Source: Aristolochia californica (lineage: Eukaryota; Streptophyta; Magnoliopsida; Piperales; Aristolochiaceae). Taken from it: a stretch of DNA of 64,000 bases. Made by a program: the position numbers and the translations under genes. Numbering within the stretch: the stretch's first letter is position 1; every line of letters begins with the position of its first letter. Location: contig JARWKL010000008.1 in assembly GCA_029961685.1 (NCBI GenBank), positions 126,501 through 190,500 on the forward strand. Reading direction: 5' to 3'. The notes beneath the pieces are model-generated. The model worked only from the letters and a program-made list of their open reading frames with translations. It made no database searches and had not been told where the DNA came from. This document shows positions 35,193 through 48,300 of this stretch, in pieces.

Positions 35193-36934
35193 AGGAAAAA
35201 GTTGCAGACCACAGAGTGATAGCTAGAAGAGAGAAGATGCAGATTTATCTCATTTTGTGATGAAAATTCATATCTTTTTCTCTTTGGAGATTTTTTAGAT
35301 CCTCAATGATGATGATAAGTTTGTAGAGATGGCCACCAAGCACTATATGTGTGGTTGAGATTGAGATGGTGGTGTATGCTCTGTTTCTTCTGTTGTCCAT
35401 TTATTTGTATTTGGTTCACTCTTCTTCTAAGCTGAAAAGACTCTGCATATGTGTAGAGAGGCTTCCCCAAAATGTAAGTTGTCTGACGTTTTGATGGTAT
35501 TGCAACTAATTCTTCTATCAAATCATTATAGATGACTGGATTCACAGATCCCTCTCTCTCACTCCAATGGTTCATGGTGCTTTCCATGCCAGGAAATTAC
35601 TGTATGAGAATGATTTATTAGGTTTTGTAGGAGTAATTGGTGAAGAGAAATTAGTCTCACTTATGCAACTCATTGAACTGTTGTATAAGGTAGACTGACT
35701 TTGATTGGCTGTGAAGCTTCCCTGAATTTATGATGTGCAGTGGTTGTAGCTGGAAAAAAAAACTGTCTTTTTATTAAATTTAAAAGTTGGGTATTTTGTT
35801 AATTAAATTTTTTTATTGGTTATTTTGGTTTAAAAAAAAACTTTATAAATAACATCTATTTGAAGAGCTCCTCCCGAGCTTCCATGATTCAATGAGGTTT
35901 TTGATGATCCTCACACCCATGGACACATTCAAGTGTTTTCCTTAACAATTCAGGTATCCGAACCACCAATCTGATGTATCACTACTTGAATGTTCGAGTG
36001 TGTTATACGTTATTAGTGAAGAATCATTTCCCTGAAATACGGAGCAGATAAAGAATAAAAAAACAGGGGGTAATAGGATTCTTCGAAAGCTGCTCCTGGT
36101 TCATAAACCAGTGAATAACTGTATGCGCATGAACTCACGTGGTAGATAATCAGTTCAGCTTCTCCTCTCTTCGTGAGAAACCTCGATGCACTCTCTGTGG
36201 CTATGGATCCTGTGAATAAGAAGAAGAAGACCAGATTTTCTTGGAGAATCGACTCTCTTATCAGATTTATATTAAAGGATCACTTTTCGTATCTGGGGTA
36301 AGCTGCATCAACTCGCTACACAGCCTCCCACTCGAAAGATTCTCGAGAGTGGAGAGAATGAAGGAATCCAATGCCCCACCACCGAATTGAGAGGAACGAA
36401 AGCGTGGATCCCGATCAAATCTCGCCTCCTTCTGTGAGTCAGGTGACTCGGAAGCAATGTCCATTATCCGTTCACCAGTCCCTACACAAGTAGATGCAAC
36501 ATGCAGAGCAGTGCCATCCTTTCTTCTCCTACTTACTACAGTTGAGATCTGGACTGCTGAAGGAAGTAATGCATGATGGGGGGACCTGGATTTCAGCCAT
36601 TCGATGGATCCAAGAGTGTGTTATTGTCAAAATTTAAACAACAACACCGCCGGTGGTCTCCGATCTAGAGAAGGCGTCGGTGCCTGTCAGCAGCACAACC
36701 CTAACCCACTGGTCAAGCTCCCTGTTGTCTGCTTGGATCACTATGTGACTCAGTGACACCCTGAATTGTTTTTTATGTTGACCATCCTCAACTCATTATA
36801 TTGTAGTTAGAGAATTTCCGCGAGATTTCAAACCTCTCAATAAATTCAAAATCTAACAACCTACTACAGACTGAAAATAGAGATACTTTGACCTACAGAT
36901 TTCAATATATTTCCGTCGAGGATGGAGGCGATTC
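35193..36934. other. Intergenic, 1.7 kb
   Basis: No supported gene. A 65-codon frame at 36267-36464 (-) has no recognisable content. AT-rich stretches near 35755-35845 look like ordinary non-coding DNA. Confidence 0.45.
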
Positions 36935-36943
36935 TATAAATAG
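36935..36943 (+). promoter_or_regulatory. TATA box of the root-cap/LEA gene
   Basis: TATAAATAG, 92 bases before the ATG at 37035. Confidence 0.7.
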
Positions 36944-37034
36944 GAAGATAGAGTAACGTTACAGTTCATTCCTGACCTTGAGTGAGCGAGTGTCAAGTGT
37001 AAGCAGTAGCTGAAGCTGTTAGTGTGAGTGTATC

Positions 37035-37363
37035 ATGGAGGCTCGCACTACTTCCGTGATCTCTCTTGCCTTGCTCCTCGTTTCCTTGTTGGGTGAGGCC
37101 CACGCCGACCTCTACGGCAACCCGTCGCAGCCGCCTCCATCGGGTCCAGCCCCACCTCCACCGTTCCAAGTGGCAGGAAGCCTTTCTCCCCACAGCATTA
37201 CCTCTGCGACAACCGCAGTAGCAAATGCTTTAAGAAGGATATCAAGTGCCCACAGCAGTGCCCCGAGTTCAAACCAGCTGATCCCACTGGCAAGGCCTGC
37301 TTCGTAGACTGCAACCTCTCCCAAGTGCGAAGCTGTTTGCAGAAGTGAGTACTGAGTAGTACT

Positions 37364-37413
<50 letters not shown>

Positions 37414-38164
37414 ACGTATAGACTGCAGATTGATAGCAGCAGATTGAACAAACGTGAATGTATACATGTGACTGCAGACCGGAAGCCCAACTGCGAGGGA
37501 ATCGGAGCAGCATGCTACGACCCAAGATTCATCGGAGGAGACGGGATCATGTTCTACTTTCACGGCAAAGCTGACCGGACCTTCAGCTTGGTCTCCGACA
37601 CCAACCTTCAGATCAACGCCCGCTTCATTGGCCGTCGTCCCGAAGGAAGGGCACGCGACAACACCTGGATTCAGGTTCTGGGAATCATGTTCGGTACCCA
37701 CACCTTCACCTTGGCCGCCAAGAAGGTCGCCCAATGGGACGACGCCGTCGACCAGTTCGACTTCTCCTACGACGGTACCCCACTCACCATGGACGCCGGC
37801 CATCTCTCCTCTTGGGCAGCACCCAATAGCCCACTCTCTCGAGCGTACATCCCGCGTCAACAGCATCGCCCTTACGCTCCCAGAAGTCGCCGAGATCTCC
37901 GTCAACATCGTCCCCATCACAAAGGAAGACGACCGCATCCACAACTATCAGATCCCCGCCGACGATAGCTTCGCCCACGAGGTGCAGTTCAAGTTCTTCA
38001 ACATGTCGGAGAAAGTGGAAGGAATGCTGGGTCAGACTTATCGTCCGGACTTTGTGAACCCGGTGAAGAGGGGTGCTTCCATGCCAATCATGGGTGGGGA
38101 GCACAAGTACAATACCTCTGCTCTGAGCAACGGCCGTGGAATCGTATCCACTAAAAATAACTAA
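37035..38164 (+). pseudogene. Root-cap/LEA-like secreted protein, three frameshifts
   Basis: Two exons, 37035-37344 and 37478-38164. The N-terminus is a signal peptide (residues 1-25, ending GEAHA) and a Pro-rich stretch. Then, in another frame, comes the Cys-rich block HYLCDNRSSKCFKKDIKCPQ followed by QCPEFKPADPTGKACFVDC. The second exon carries RKPNCEGIGAACYDPRFIGG, DGIMFYFHGK, VLGIMFGTHTFTLAAKKV, and, after another shift, EISVNIVPITKEDDRIHNY and EGMLGQTYRPDFVNP. This is the plant root-cap/LEA-related family; its function in cell wall or seed is unclear. Frame changes are needed in the Pro-rich region (~37130-37175), in CTCTCCCAAG (~37317-37324), and in CCACTCTCTCGAG (~37829-37841). The last residues (NGRGIVSTKNN) differ from the family's usual end. 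Confidence 0.8.
37369..37410. repeat. (CT)21 microsatellite
   Basis: Pure CT run in the single intron of the root-cap/LEA gene, 25 bases after the donor. Confidence 0.95.
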
Positions 38165-38464
38165 ATCTTAAGAAACTTTTGTTTCAACTAATAAACTTAA
38201 CATATTTATTATCATTAATTCATATGAAACTATCATTAACGCTTATGACAATGATAACGTGGATGAATTATATCACCTTCCCTTAGAAAAACTATTGTAA
38301 GCAAAATTAGCCAGCTAACAAAAGTTTGAAAAGGAGATTTGAGCTTCTTCTCGTAAGCCAAAACAGACACGGACACTAAAATTCAACCTGCACAAGGTTC
38401 CCAGCGTTTTGACTTCCCCACTTCTTCAAATGAAACAAGGGAACACGAAAATATAGTGTATTCA
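38165..38464. other. Convergent intergenic space
   Basis: AT-rich 300 bases between the 3' ends of the root-cap/LEA gene and the minus-strand gene beginning at 41987. No feature seen. Confidence 0.5.
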
Positions 38465-41400
38465 CTAATCATCATCATCATTATCTGAGTTTTCATAAGC
38501 TAAGCCCAGTAAACTCTTGACAGCATTCTGTGGATTGGTCCCTCTTCTTGTCTCCGTGCACGAACTTGTGGATGGGCACCCTTCAGCCAAACTTCGACTG
38601 GTTTTCTCACTAGCTGATGTTTGAAGAGCTGAAATAAAACTAGATGCTTGAGTCGAGCTGGTCTGATTTGCATTTGGTGAATCTTGACTAGCTGAAGCTG
38701 GGCTGGATTGACTCACATCAGATGGGCTTGATACTCTTTGTCGTTTTGGTTTGATCGCCACCATACCCTTCAGAAGGTCCTGTTGTCTGTACTTCCACAA
38801 AAAATAAATTATGACAAGATAAGCAGTTGAATTGCTCGAACATCAAAGGTAGAGAATGAGAAATAAGGACAAAATTGTACCTGATGCCACTTTTTGACTT
38901 GGGTTCTACACGTAATGGCAGGGGCACCAAAGCAGGTGAAGAATCGGCCAACCTTGCTGCTTTGTGTCTGATAGTTAAGGAAAGCAAAGTAACTCAGAAA
39001 TAAAGTCTCTTAAAATAACCAAAATAAAACTTTTGAAAGTAACAGCTGCCCAAGGATATCTTAAAAGCATCAAATGCCCGTTTCTCTGTTCGTCGTAGTA
39101 GGCGCTCAGCATCCTCCTCAGCTTCCATCTGTTCCTTGAGATACAGCAAATCATCACTATCCAAAGCTGCATTTGAATTCAAGTAAAAGTTATACTTCAA
39201 TAAAGTGGTAAAGAAAATTAGAAGTGTATGTGTCTTTGTATGTGCATGTGACTGCTGAGACAGAACAGATACCGCCTCTCCCATGAAGGTATCCTCCACG
39301 TTCTCCTGCAACCTCTTGCATCTGCTTGCATCAACAGCCCGGTAGGAGAAGCCATGATCCCTGCCAGGGCATGTTATCAGCAACTCCACTCGAAAATAAA
39401 AGGCAGTAGTATGAAATTACAGATAACTACATAATTCCAAAACTCCACAAGAAATAAATGAAAACAAGATCTTCCTGCCACCAGAGAAAGCTATCCTTGC
39501 TCCAACTAGCCCACCCAAATTCCTACACCATTGGACTAGCGATAACTACCCTACAGCTACACCATATCAAATCAAACTTGATGCAACCAGCAGACCCAAC
39601 TCAACCTAATAAGGACCTACTAAGCAACCTGAATTTTCTAGGTTGGCTAGCCTCTCCCCAAGCCATCCCCTTTTAAAGTCACTGTTTCTACAAGGATCCC
39701 AAACAAACCTATACTGAAAAAAAAAAAAACGGCACCTTCCTTCCATTCCAGTATAGAAAACTAATAACAAAACATCAATTTCAGCAAATAAAATCCTTTT
39801 TCCTCAAGAAAGGAAATGAATTCTGACATGACATTTTCATTTCTGCTTCTTCCGCTCATAATTTCTCCAAAACCAGATTATTAGAAATAACCCACTTGAA
39901 ATGGCTGCTGACTGACTTCCCTCGGGAGCCCTTCTCAATGGAAACCTTTAAAAAAAAAAAAGGCTGCTGACCTTCTCATACTTCTCAACAACAACAACAA
40001 CAACAAAAATGCGGACTTTCAACTCCAATAAACATCTTAAGTCATAATTTAATACAATTCAGGGCCTCCCTGAGACTGACCAACAGTCATGCCAACATAT
40101 TGTTGGAGTACTTTATATGTGTACATGTAGTCCCTCTTAGTTGTTTAGTTCCACTGAAGAGATAGGATGTTATTGGGTGTCTTTTATTTCAGTTATTTGT
40201 TGCTTTAGTTATTTTTATGCAAAGTAGTTCTAGAGGGTCAATAAGATCAATTCATGTAATCTTTAACTTAGGTTGCATAATTAAAGAGGTTTAGGGACAA
40301 ATGTTTATCTTCTAACCTGGTGCTGGCTCGTACCTTTTTTTCTCCTTCTGTCTTCATCTATTTCTCCTCTTTTTTCTTTGTTTCTTCTTCACTCGTCTTC
40401 TTTTCCTTCTTCAAAGATTTCTTTTGTACAGATTTTATCACATATAAAGGAAAGAAAAGAGGAAGAACAGCCTACTTCCATGGCCAGAACACTAGGCCGA
40501 TCGATAATACACCCTCTCTGTAACAAGTTTTTCAAATGTCGCTCACAGGGATCAAAGCTATTCACATTAGAAAATCTCACTAGAACTGCTCCTTTTTTAC
40601 CGGTAACTTCCAATTTTTGTCTTTTATAGAGCTCATTAGGGGAAAACACCATTTAATGGTTGGTACTAAAAGTCAAGCAACTGATTTTTCACATCAAGAT
40701 TTTTTTTTCAACATCAAGATTGAAGAAACAGAAAAGTAATTTTTTCCCCAAACGTTGTTATTCTTAGGAAGAACTTTCTGTAAAAGAACAATTGATCTTA
40801 CTGGTATAATCAAGCTGATTGCAGTTAGAACATGAAGATTTTTCTTACCTTTTTTAAGTTTTAACCCATTTTCCTTTCTGCATGTAAGATTTATATGTAT
40901 TGCATAAATACACACTTTGCAGGTATTCAAACTAGTAGACTGCCACAATAAAACGAGGGAGACATTGTTTACACTTTACACTTAACTACCAATTCTAGAC
41001 TCTAGTGAAGCGATTAAAGAGCTGCTTCAGTACCAAACCAGAGTTCAGGGTATAAAGGTTTCACTAGGACCAGGAAATTCTTGTAAGTCTTGAAGTTACA
41101 GAAAAACTTTTAATGGGTTAGCTTGGATTCTTGAGATACAAATAAAAAGGAATCAGTAACTTTTGGAAGCAAGCTACATCCAAGAAAGGCAAAATCCACA
41201 AGAGCACATATAAGAGAAAGTTTTGCTTGTTACTGAACTAATAGTAAAACAACAAGCACAATGGATTACATTCCACTCGAATATAACAAGGCTTATAATC
41301 TTTCACTGAATGAAGCAGCTGAATTTCACTAAAAACTGAATCTTCCTCTCATGCCCACATAAAAAAATACACTCATATTTCAAAAGAGCAAATGCAAGCA

Positions 41401-41987
41401 ACATACTGGCAATAGAAGGGCCGATTCGCTAACCTTTGCCACCATACGTTGGAAAGTGATATCTTCATCGTCGATCTTATCCTTCCCTTTTCCCCATTTT
41501 TTATCTGAAATGGATACTTTCCCATATCAGTTCAAGCAATGAATGAAGGCCAGAAATTACAAAATTTAGCAGCACGTCAGCAGAGAGTACAGAGTTCGTG
41601 CTGTGTATGTCCTTCGCAGCAAGAGAACAAAGCACCAACAGAAACAGATAAGAATCACGCCAGCTTTCGTATTGGATCACGCCTCTCTCTATATATTTTT
41701 ATAGTGGTAGTTTTTAATCTTCTTCTCATCCAAAATCTAAGGTTAACAAAGGAACAAATTCAACGCTAGAAAGGGCATACGGAGAAAAAGGGTAAATCCA
41801 GAGAGAGGAAACTAAATAAAACCTCAATCCGCCATTTCTCCAATCCACCCATCTTCGTTAAAGGAAAACCCAGGCAAAGAATATTAAGCAGAAACACGGA
41901 AGAACACGCACACACATCAGGGGAAGGGATAACAATACCTTTGGGATCGCTGAGATTAGTGTATTCTCGAACTTCTCTCCCCGCCAT
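38465..41987 (-). CDS. Conserved plant protein of unknown function, with U12 intron
   Basis: Six exons: 41987-41939, 41504-41434, 39321-39273, 39166-39060, 38963-38881 and 38786-38465. Phases close, giving 226 residues. The protein starts MAGREVREYTNLSDPK, then WGKGKDKIDDEDITFQRMVA, GERGGYLHGRG, DDLLYLKEQMEAEEDAERLL (an acidic helix with the look of a coiled coil), and a basic PLPLRVEPKSKSGIRQQDLL. It ends in a Ser-rich tail and an acidic cap (NSDNDDDD). It looks nuclear from its charge pattern, but I cannot name it. I believe close homologues exist in other plants because the conserved blocks were predictable when assembling the exons. The intron between exons four and five is of the U12 AT-AC class. 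Confidence 0.82.
38964..39059 (-). other. U12-type AT-AC intron (96 bases)
   Basis: On the minus strand the intron begins ATATCCTTG directly after ...GCTTTTAAG, matching the minor-spliceosome donor ATATCCTT exactly. It ends with branch-site string TTCCTTAAC about 12 bases before the terminal AC. Joining AAG to AAAGCAGCAAGG keeps the frame (FK|KAARLADSSP). No GT-AG alternative keeps the frame here. Confidence 0.9.
39322..41433. other. 2.1-kb intron of the conserved minus-strand gene
   Basis: Much longer than the gene's other introns. A TGTTGGAGTAC start at 40101 followed by T-rich, (TTC)-rich sequence to about 40430 looks like a plus-oriented solo LTR, but I could not find a matching end or target-site duplication. 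Confidence 0.35.
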
Positions 41988-42860
41988 ATCGATAAAATTC
42001 AAGTATCGAATGTCAAAAGCTATGGAAACCAAAGACGATTCTCTGAATGATAGCTAATAAATTGCAAATCTTAAACTCTTAACTTCCACTTCCAGGCGTC
42101 AATCGAGTGGACCAAAAATACCTAAACCGAGGCTACAGGAAGTCCTGGACTATTTAGCCCTATATTTATTAAATTAATCAAATCAGTAAATAAATGAATA
42201 GAATTTTTCATAAAATTATATTATATAAATAAACAACTTGTCAACTTTCTTTTTACAAGGGTGTGTGCAAGTCGTGTTTGGATTAGGTTTCTTTACAAGT
42301 TTGGAAATCTAACCCCATCCCTATCATATCCTATAAAATGACACAAAGCCTACAATAATTAGTTGTAACATTAGTCAATGTGTATCAAATTGACTTCTTA
42401 ATGCATTTTATAAGTAGGTTTGTGGATCATGGTTAAGGTGTAAATGAGCAAATTTGCATTAAGTTCTAGGCCCCTTAAAAAATCAAGTCGAGTAGGTTTA
42501 CATTGCTTCAACTTCTCTGCTAAACCCTAAACCCTGAACCCTCTGTTTACCCCTAAGTATTTAAAACTAATACTTGATTTTAGACATAAAAAGTCTGGAA
42601 ACTATTCTTGGATTGAAGAATCCAATATGAAAAAAATTAAAATAAAAAAAGGGACTTGAATAAGATAAAACTTAGTCCAAATAAATAATACATTTGGGAT
42701 TCATACGATCCTGCAAAAACAATCAATAATGATTTATGTACCTTAAAAATATTGAACCTCCGTTTTTATACATTTGATGTGCAGGTCGATCTGACCATTT
42801 ATAAGAAAAAAAAAAACTTTTTCATATATACAAAGTCATAATGAACAAGAGATGTTTTAT
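41988..42860. other. Intergenic, 0.9 kb
   Basis: 5' flank of the 38465-41987 gene (minus strand) and 3' flank of the P450. AT-rich, no feature recognised. Confidence 0.5.
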
Positions 42861-45255
42861 CTAGGGAGAGAATCCTGCTCCGTGCCGTGTTAAGCTGATC
42901 TGAAGTCCATTGACTAGTCGAGCTGAAGGGAAGAAGGACATCTCCTCCTCCTTTACTTGCGTCCACCTGCTCAAGCCCAGAAAGGATGCCAATGTGAGGC
43001 TTGAGTGATCAAATGAGAGAGAATTAAAACGTCTGCGAGAGAGAGGAGAAGATGGTGAAAACCTGTATCGGGCAGCGAAGTAATGGAGAAAAAGAGCGAT
43101 TTGAAGTCTGGACAGTTCAGCTCCTGGGCAAAACCGAGCTCCTCCTCCAAAGGGAGCATAGAAGGGGCTACTTCTCCAGTTCCTCTTGTCCTACAAAAGA
43201 GTTTGAACGATAATTAGATTAGATGTACAGACAGCTAGCCATGAAAGCTACATGGTGAAATTAACCAGTAAATTCAGTAAAAGGCTCCGTTGTGGTGACT
43301 ACAATCACTATACCTGGTTCTCGGGTTCCATCCACCTCCATGGATTGAAATCAAGAGCGCCCTTGTAAAAGCTCTCATCCAGGTGCACTGCTGAAAGAAA
43401 TGGAACCACGAAGCACCCCTTTGGAATTACAAAACCTGCAGGCAATCTTCAAGTCACTTAGGAACTGGGTTTTGCCAATCAACAAGAATGTTCTTGAAAC
43501 AGAAAATTGAGTTGTAAAATGTTGTGATTATGCTTAATTAATTACCTTGATATTCTACATCTTCCTTCGCTTCTCTCATTAACCAGATTGCTATACCCCC
43601 AATTCGCAGTGTTTCATCAATGACCTGCAGATTTTCAGTTTGCAAGTAAGAATTTGTACCTTTGACAGACAATATTTGCAGATTATACGTATATGCGTTA
43701 GAAAGCTCCCTTATATTAATGAAAAGAGTGAACACGTAAATATGACTAACGCATTGAGTGAATGGCATAGCCTTGTAGTCCTCCCATGTGAGCATCTGGT
43801 CGCCGTTGGTATCCCTTCTTACGCTCTCGTGCTCCCCCTGTAGAAGTTTAACGAATCGTAATTAAAGAGAAATATGTTAGATTTTCCAGTTGAGATTTCA
43901 AGTTCTGCTTTTGTGTACAGATTCTATTCTTACCAGTAGTTGCTTCAGTGCCGCTGGACATTTGGTGAGGAAATAGACGGCAAAAAGCATGGTTTTGGCT
44001 GTTGTTTCGTTCCCAGCAAAGAGTAGATTGATGATGAAGTCTGCAATAGCTTCGTCTGGTAAGTTTTCCTCTTCCAGTAATCGAACAAGCACTCCGTTGC
44101 TAACTTGTGTTGCTTCTTCTCCTTGCCTCCTAACCTTGATGATCTTGTTAATCTTGCTAATGATAGTTTCCCTTGCCTGAAACATTTAACAAATTCATGA
44201 GAGACGGAGCTAATTGCTCATGACAGCTCTTTACTACAAATTAAACATGGAGAAATTAAGCCGATAACGAAGAAGCGGAAATATTGCTGCTAGGTGATGT
44301 TGTCACCTTCATGGCAGTGTAGTAAGCAAAACCCGGCAATTTGATCGGAACAGAGAGGCAACCGTCGACGAAACCCGAAAACAAACCGGCCATCTCGTTT
44401 ACTTCAGACTCGCTGGAAACTCCCAGGAGCTGATTAACCATCAGATTGATGGCCAACTGCATGAACAAATTAATAAGTTACATACTTACTTACCAAGGTC
44501 AACTATTTTCAGAATCGTAACAGTAAGATCAGGTGAATGAAAAAGGAAGACGGACCTTCCTGCAGACATCCTGAAGACAGATGACCTGGTTGTCCTGGAA
44601 ATGATCAAGGACTTGTAGCATAACCATCTGAATGTCCTTCAAGAAGTGGAACTTGAGCTTCTCCATCCTCATCATGTTCACAGCGATTCCATGTAGTTTG
44701 CGCTGTTGCTCTCCCTGAACCGTGATTACGCCGTTCTTCCCCACCAAATCTCTGAAAGACTTGGGATAACATGATTTGAAGAGCTTCCCCTCGTTTCCCA
44801 TTATATACCTATTAAACATGGGATCTGCTGAGACCACCGCTTGTTTTCCGAACACCCGACATGAAAATATCCTTCCATACCTGAGTCCAGAGAAAACGAG
44901 AACTATTACAAGCTCGATAACAGCTCTCATCGACCTACCCAATTATGGGGACTTCATGTACACGTCTTACTTGCACAAAAAAATCAAAAACAAGAATCAG
45001 GACTACTTCATGATCTTCTCCTATATATTACCTTCTAACCTGCTGTTCCACGAAACGAGGTGGATGTGAACTCGCAACAGCCAAGTACCAGCCAATGCTG
45101 TGGCCGATCAAAGGCCACCCCTTACCCCCCGGCGGCAGTTTCGACGGACTTCTGCTCCTTTTTCGATCTTCGAGCAGCTGCACCAAAATCACGATGAACA
45201 AGAAGGCAAGTACGGCGATGGAGATGGTCCAAGCGTCCAAGTACTTGTCTTCCAT
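42861..45255 (-). CDS. Cytochrome P450, CYP722-like (CYP85 clan)
   Basis: Nine exons on the minus strand: 45255-45032, 44880-44556, 44456-44307, 44176-43934, 43837-43751, 43624-43546, 43435-43314, 43190-43063 and 42966-42861. Phases close, 487 residues. An N-terminal anchor (~9-28) precedes LPPGGKGWPLIGHSIGWYL. The I-helix is LLFAGNETTA (284-293), the K-helix ETLR is Glu347-Arg350, and the haem loop is PFGGGARFCPGAEL with Cys431. The blocks SHPPRFVEQQVRRYGRIFSC, YPKSFRDLVGKNGVITVQG and GIAIWLMREAKEDV match CYP722A proteins as I remember them. CYP722 enzymes act on strigolactone-type substrates such as carlactonoic acid; the exact reaction here is inferred. An upstream in-frame Met at 45312 would add 19 residues; I prefer MEDKYLDAW. 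Confidence 0.85.
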
Positions 45256-45312
45256 TTCAGCACGAGTCGTGATTGAAGAGCAGGTCTCTGCCACCAACTC
45301 TTTTTTGAGCAT

Positions 45313-48300
45313 AGATCAGACCTGATACCTATTAAAGAGGATATACAGTTCGAGCAAGTAAGTCAATTAATCTAGAAAATAATCTGTTCAACTAAGAATC
45401 GCTTTCAGTTAACATGCTTTTTTTTATAAAAAAAAAAAAAAAAATCCACTGGAACCGGCAAGAGGCCATAAGTAAATGAAGAGCATAGTCTTGTTGATGC
45501 AATCGTATGACATTCAAAACCACGTCGCATGAAGTTGCGAATTAATCTATTTCAGGAAATCATCAAAACTTGCTAACAGAACAATAATTCAAGTATAGAG
45601 AATAGCAGACATCCCGCACTCCATGGATGTGTGCATCAGACGCTTCCCTCAGGCCATACTTAAAAACAAATTTGTCGTAAAAAATGGCGGTCTCCTCGTT
45701 GATACAGTTGTTATGATTGTAAGCCACGTCTGTTATGGATACAACTAGTGGAAGAAAGTGAAGGCCATTTCTTTTCTTAATACTTTCTAGAGAACGAGTT
45801 CAATATAATAGCAAGAAGATCGCAACTCTTAATGAAATCCGTAATCTCGTCTATTAAGTTTCTCCATTTACTGTAAATCTAATGGAAAGCTTATGTGATT
45901 AAGCTTAATGACACTGGATACTTCTTTCTTCGGAGGACTTTTAGTGACAGAAAAGATATTTGAGTACGTAGCAGAAACTTTCATAAGACGTGGAACCTGA
46001 AAAAGAATCTGAGAAATGTACTTTCGTCACTAACCTCAAAGAATCGGAGATGAACTAGCAAGAAATGAAGCTTTTCTTAAGAGGATACGAACTGGGTCGG
46101 TTGTTCCTGCTGCATGAAAGAGTCTGGGAAGAGCAGTTCTTTGCTTTGACAAGGTGCAGAGTGCGCTGTGTGATAACATGAAGAGATGGAGAGCTTAAAT
46201 AGAGGAGTGCGGTGTCGTAAGCAAGTCGGTGAGGAGCACGAAATCCTCCAAACGTGGGATACAAGTTGACCTCCATTTCCGTGTTTCATCTTGTCTTCTC
46301 CACTCGACGCCTTAATTTCTTTTTGTTTCATTTTGAACTTGTCCAATCAAGGACAGATCATCATATTCTGAATAATTTGTGCTTCATTTGTATGTCTCCG
46401 TGGATGAAATCTGGATTGGTGTTTACTGCTCTCAACCAAATTTGACATGAACACAACGAGATGATGCAATCTTGAATCCCCTCTTCCTTCGGAAAAGTTT
46501 CTGGTTCTGGGTAGCGTCCATTTCTCATTAAAGGGGAAATGTGAAGATTTCTCTAATTACTGTTCAGCGAGGATTAAAGAAGAAGAAATAAATAAACAGG
46601 GACGAGAGACCGTTGCTGCTTAAGCTTCTATTTTTACCGCCGCGTGTCTTCTGTGATTCTGATAATCAAAGAATTCTTCTCCCTGGCTGACCAGTTTGGT
46701 CAAGAAGCAGGCACCTGAATTACAGGCGGGAGACGGGTGAGAACCCCATTACGAAGGGTGGGCAAATACTCAACTATGATCTTCACGCTTCTGCTGCTAA
46801 TCTCGATAAATAATTCAGCGTTGTTTCCGCAAGTGTTACCAAGTAAATGAAATTCCACGGTCATTCGACGTGCGAAAAATCCTTTAGATCATGTTGCAAG
46901 GAATCTGATACAGAATATCTTAATTGGAAGTCAGTAGACTTTTAAGGAAGATTTAATCCGAAAAGCAAGTTTTAGAAATCAAATTGAAATCTATCTTCAA
47001 TTTGATTAAGTTCTATATCCCTTTCTTAGGATCTGAGTGAATCTGGTCATCGTAGATTTTGCTCGTCAGAAAAACAAGAGAAAATAAAAAGAATGTAGTG
47101 CAATAAACGCAGGAAATCTCTATCTTTGGATAGATAAGATGATTGGAACTCGCAGGAAAGGAAAGAACGAGGAAATGGGATTTCTCTTCTGCTGTCTACC
47201 GACATATGAAGACAAGAAACGGAGGAAGAACCCGTTAGAGCGTCAGTTTCGTCGATTCTCTGTGTCTTTTCTGCACGTATTACAATTATTGAATACCATT
47301 ATTGCCTCTCCGCCATCCCCTTGAGGCTTCTATTCTGCTTCTCGAAAGGTAGCCCAGGCCCCGAGTAGTCCATTGTCCTCCCCAAGCAGAAAGACTCGGC
47401 TCTGTGCTGCAATTTGCAGTCAACCGACCTAAACTACTCTTTTCTGGTATAGAGTTTGGGTCCTTCTACTTACCTACTTAATTCAAGGTACCTCCACAAA
47501 GTCCAAAGTCCCTTGTTCAAAACGAAAACTGAGGAATTAAATAACGCAGTTTCTATGCGGAGCACAGCTCAATAAAGCTGTCAATCTTTCTCTTCCAAAC
47601 AAACAAAAATCTGGTGGTCAGACTTCCGGAACTTCAAAGCGTACAGCTGGGTAGCCGGCGATCACCTCCAGTACCAGTGATGCAAGCGAGACAGCAAGCT
47701 GAAACTGGTTAAAGACGAAGAATATGAAGATGAATTATCGTCTCGGTTTGTTTTTAAAATTAAAAGAAGAAAAAAATAAATGCATAAAGTAAGATCTAGT
47801 GTAAGTTAATGTTAACGTTTATTTTATGTAACCACGTGAGAATGGGCTCAACGGATACCGGACATTGTCGGCCTTTTCTGCTACATCTAAACCACAGGAG
47901 ACTGGGATTTGCTAATTACTACCTATTTTCACTGTTGGTGATTTTATTATTGGGCGGGCTGTCCCGTCGAAAGGCCCCGGTGGTTCCATTTTTCAAGCTT
48001 GAGCCACATTCCACGGCATCCCTACTCAATGACAGATGAACTTAAAACGCAGTGAGAGCCAGTTCTTTGTCTGTAAATCCTGTTACAATCTTGAGATCAG
48101 ATTTCTGGGTTCGCAGATGAAGCAGAAACCCAGCAACTACTTCCGAGTTATTCAAAGTCAGGTGAGAGTATGACTTGCTTAATTGATACATCGCGTCAAG
48201 GTTGTTCCATTTCCTAACCAGCAAACATGATTTAAGAGTACTGATTTACCAGGTATAATCGTCATAACGATTCCTAACCATGCATCAAAATGGAAAGCAT

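Noticed and set aside
37198..37944. 248-codon minus-strand frame across the root-cap/LEA gene
   Set aside because: It is antisense to conserved Cys-rich and C-terminal blocks and includes the CT microsatellite translated as a repeat; a shadow.
48042..48224. Minus-strand 60-codon frame as a last exon
   Set aside because: No acceptor context or recognised family; lies well beyond the supported stop of the neighbouring gene.
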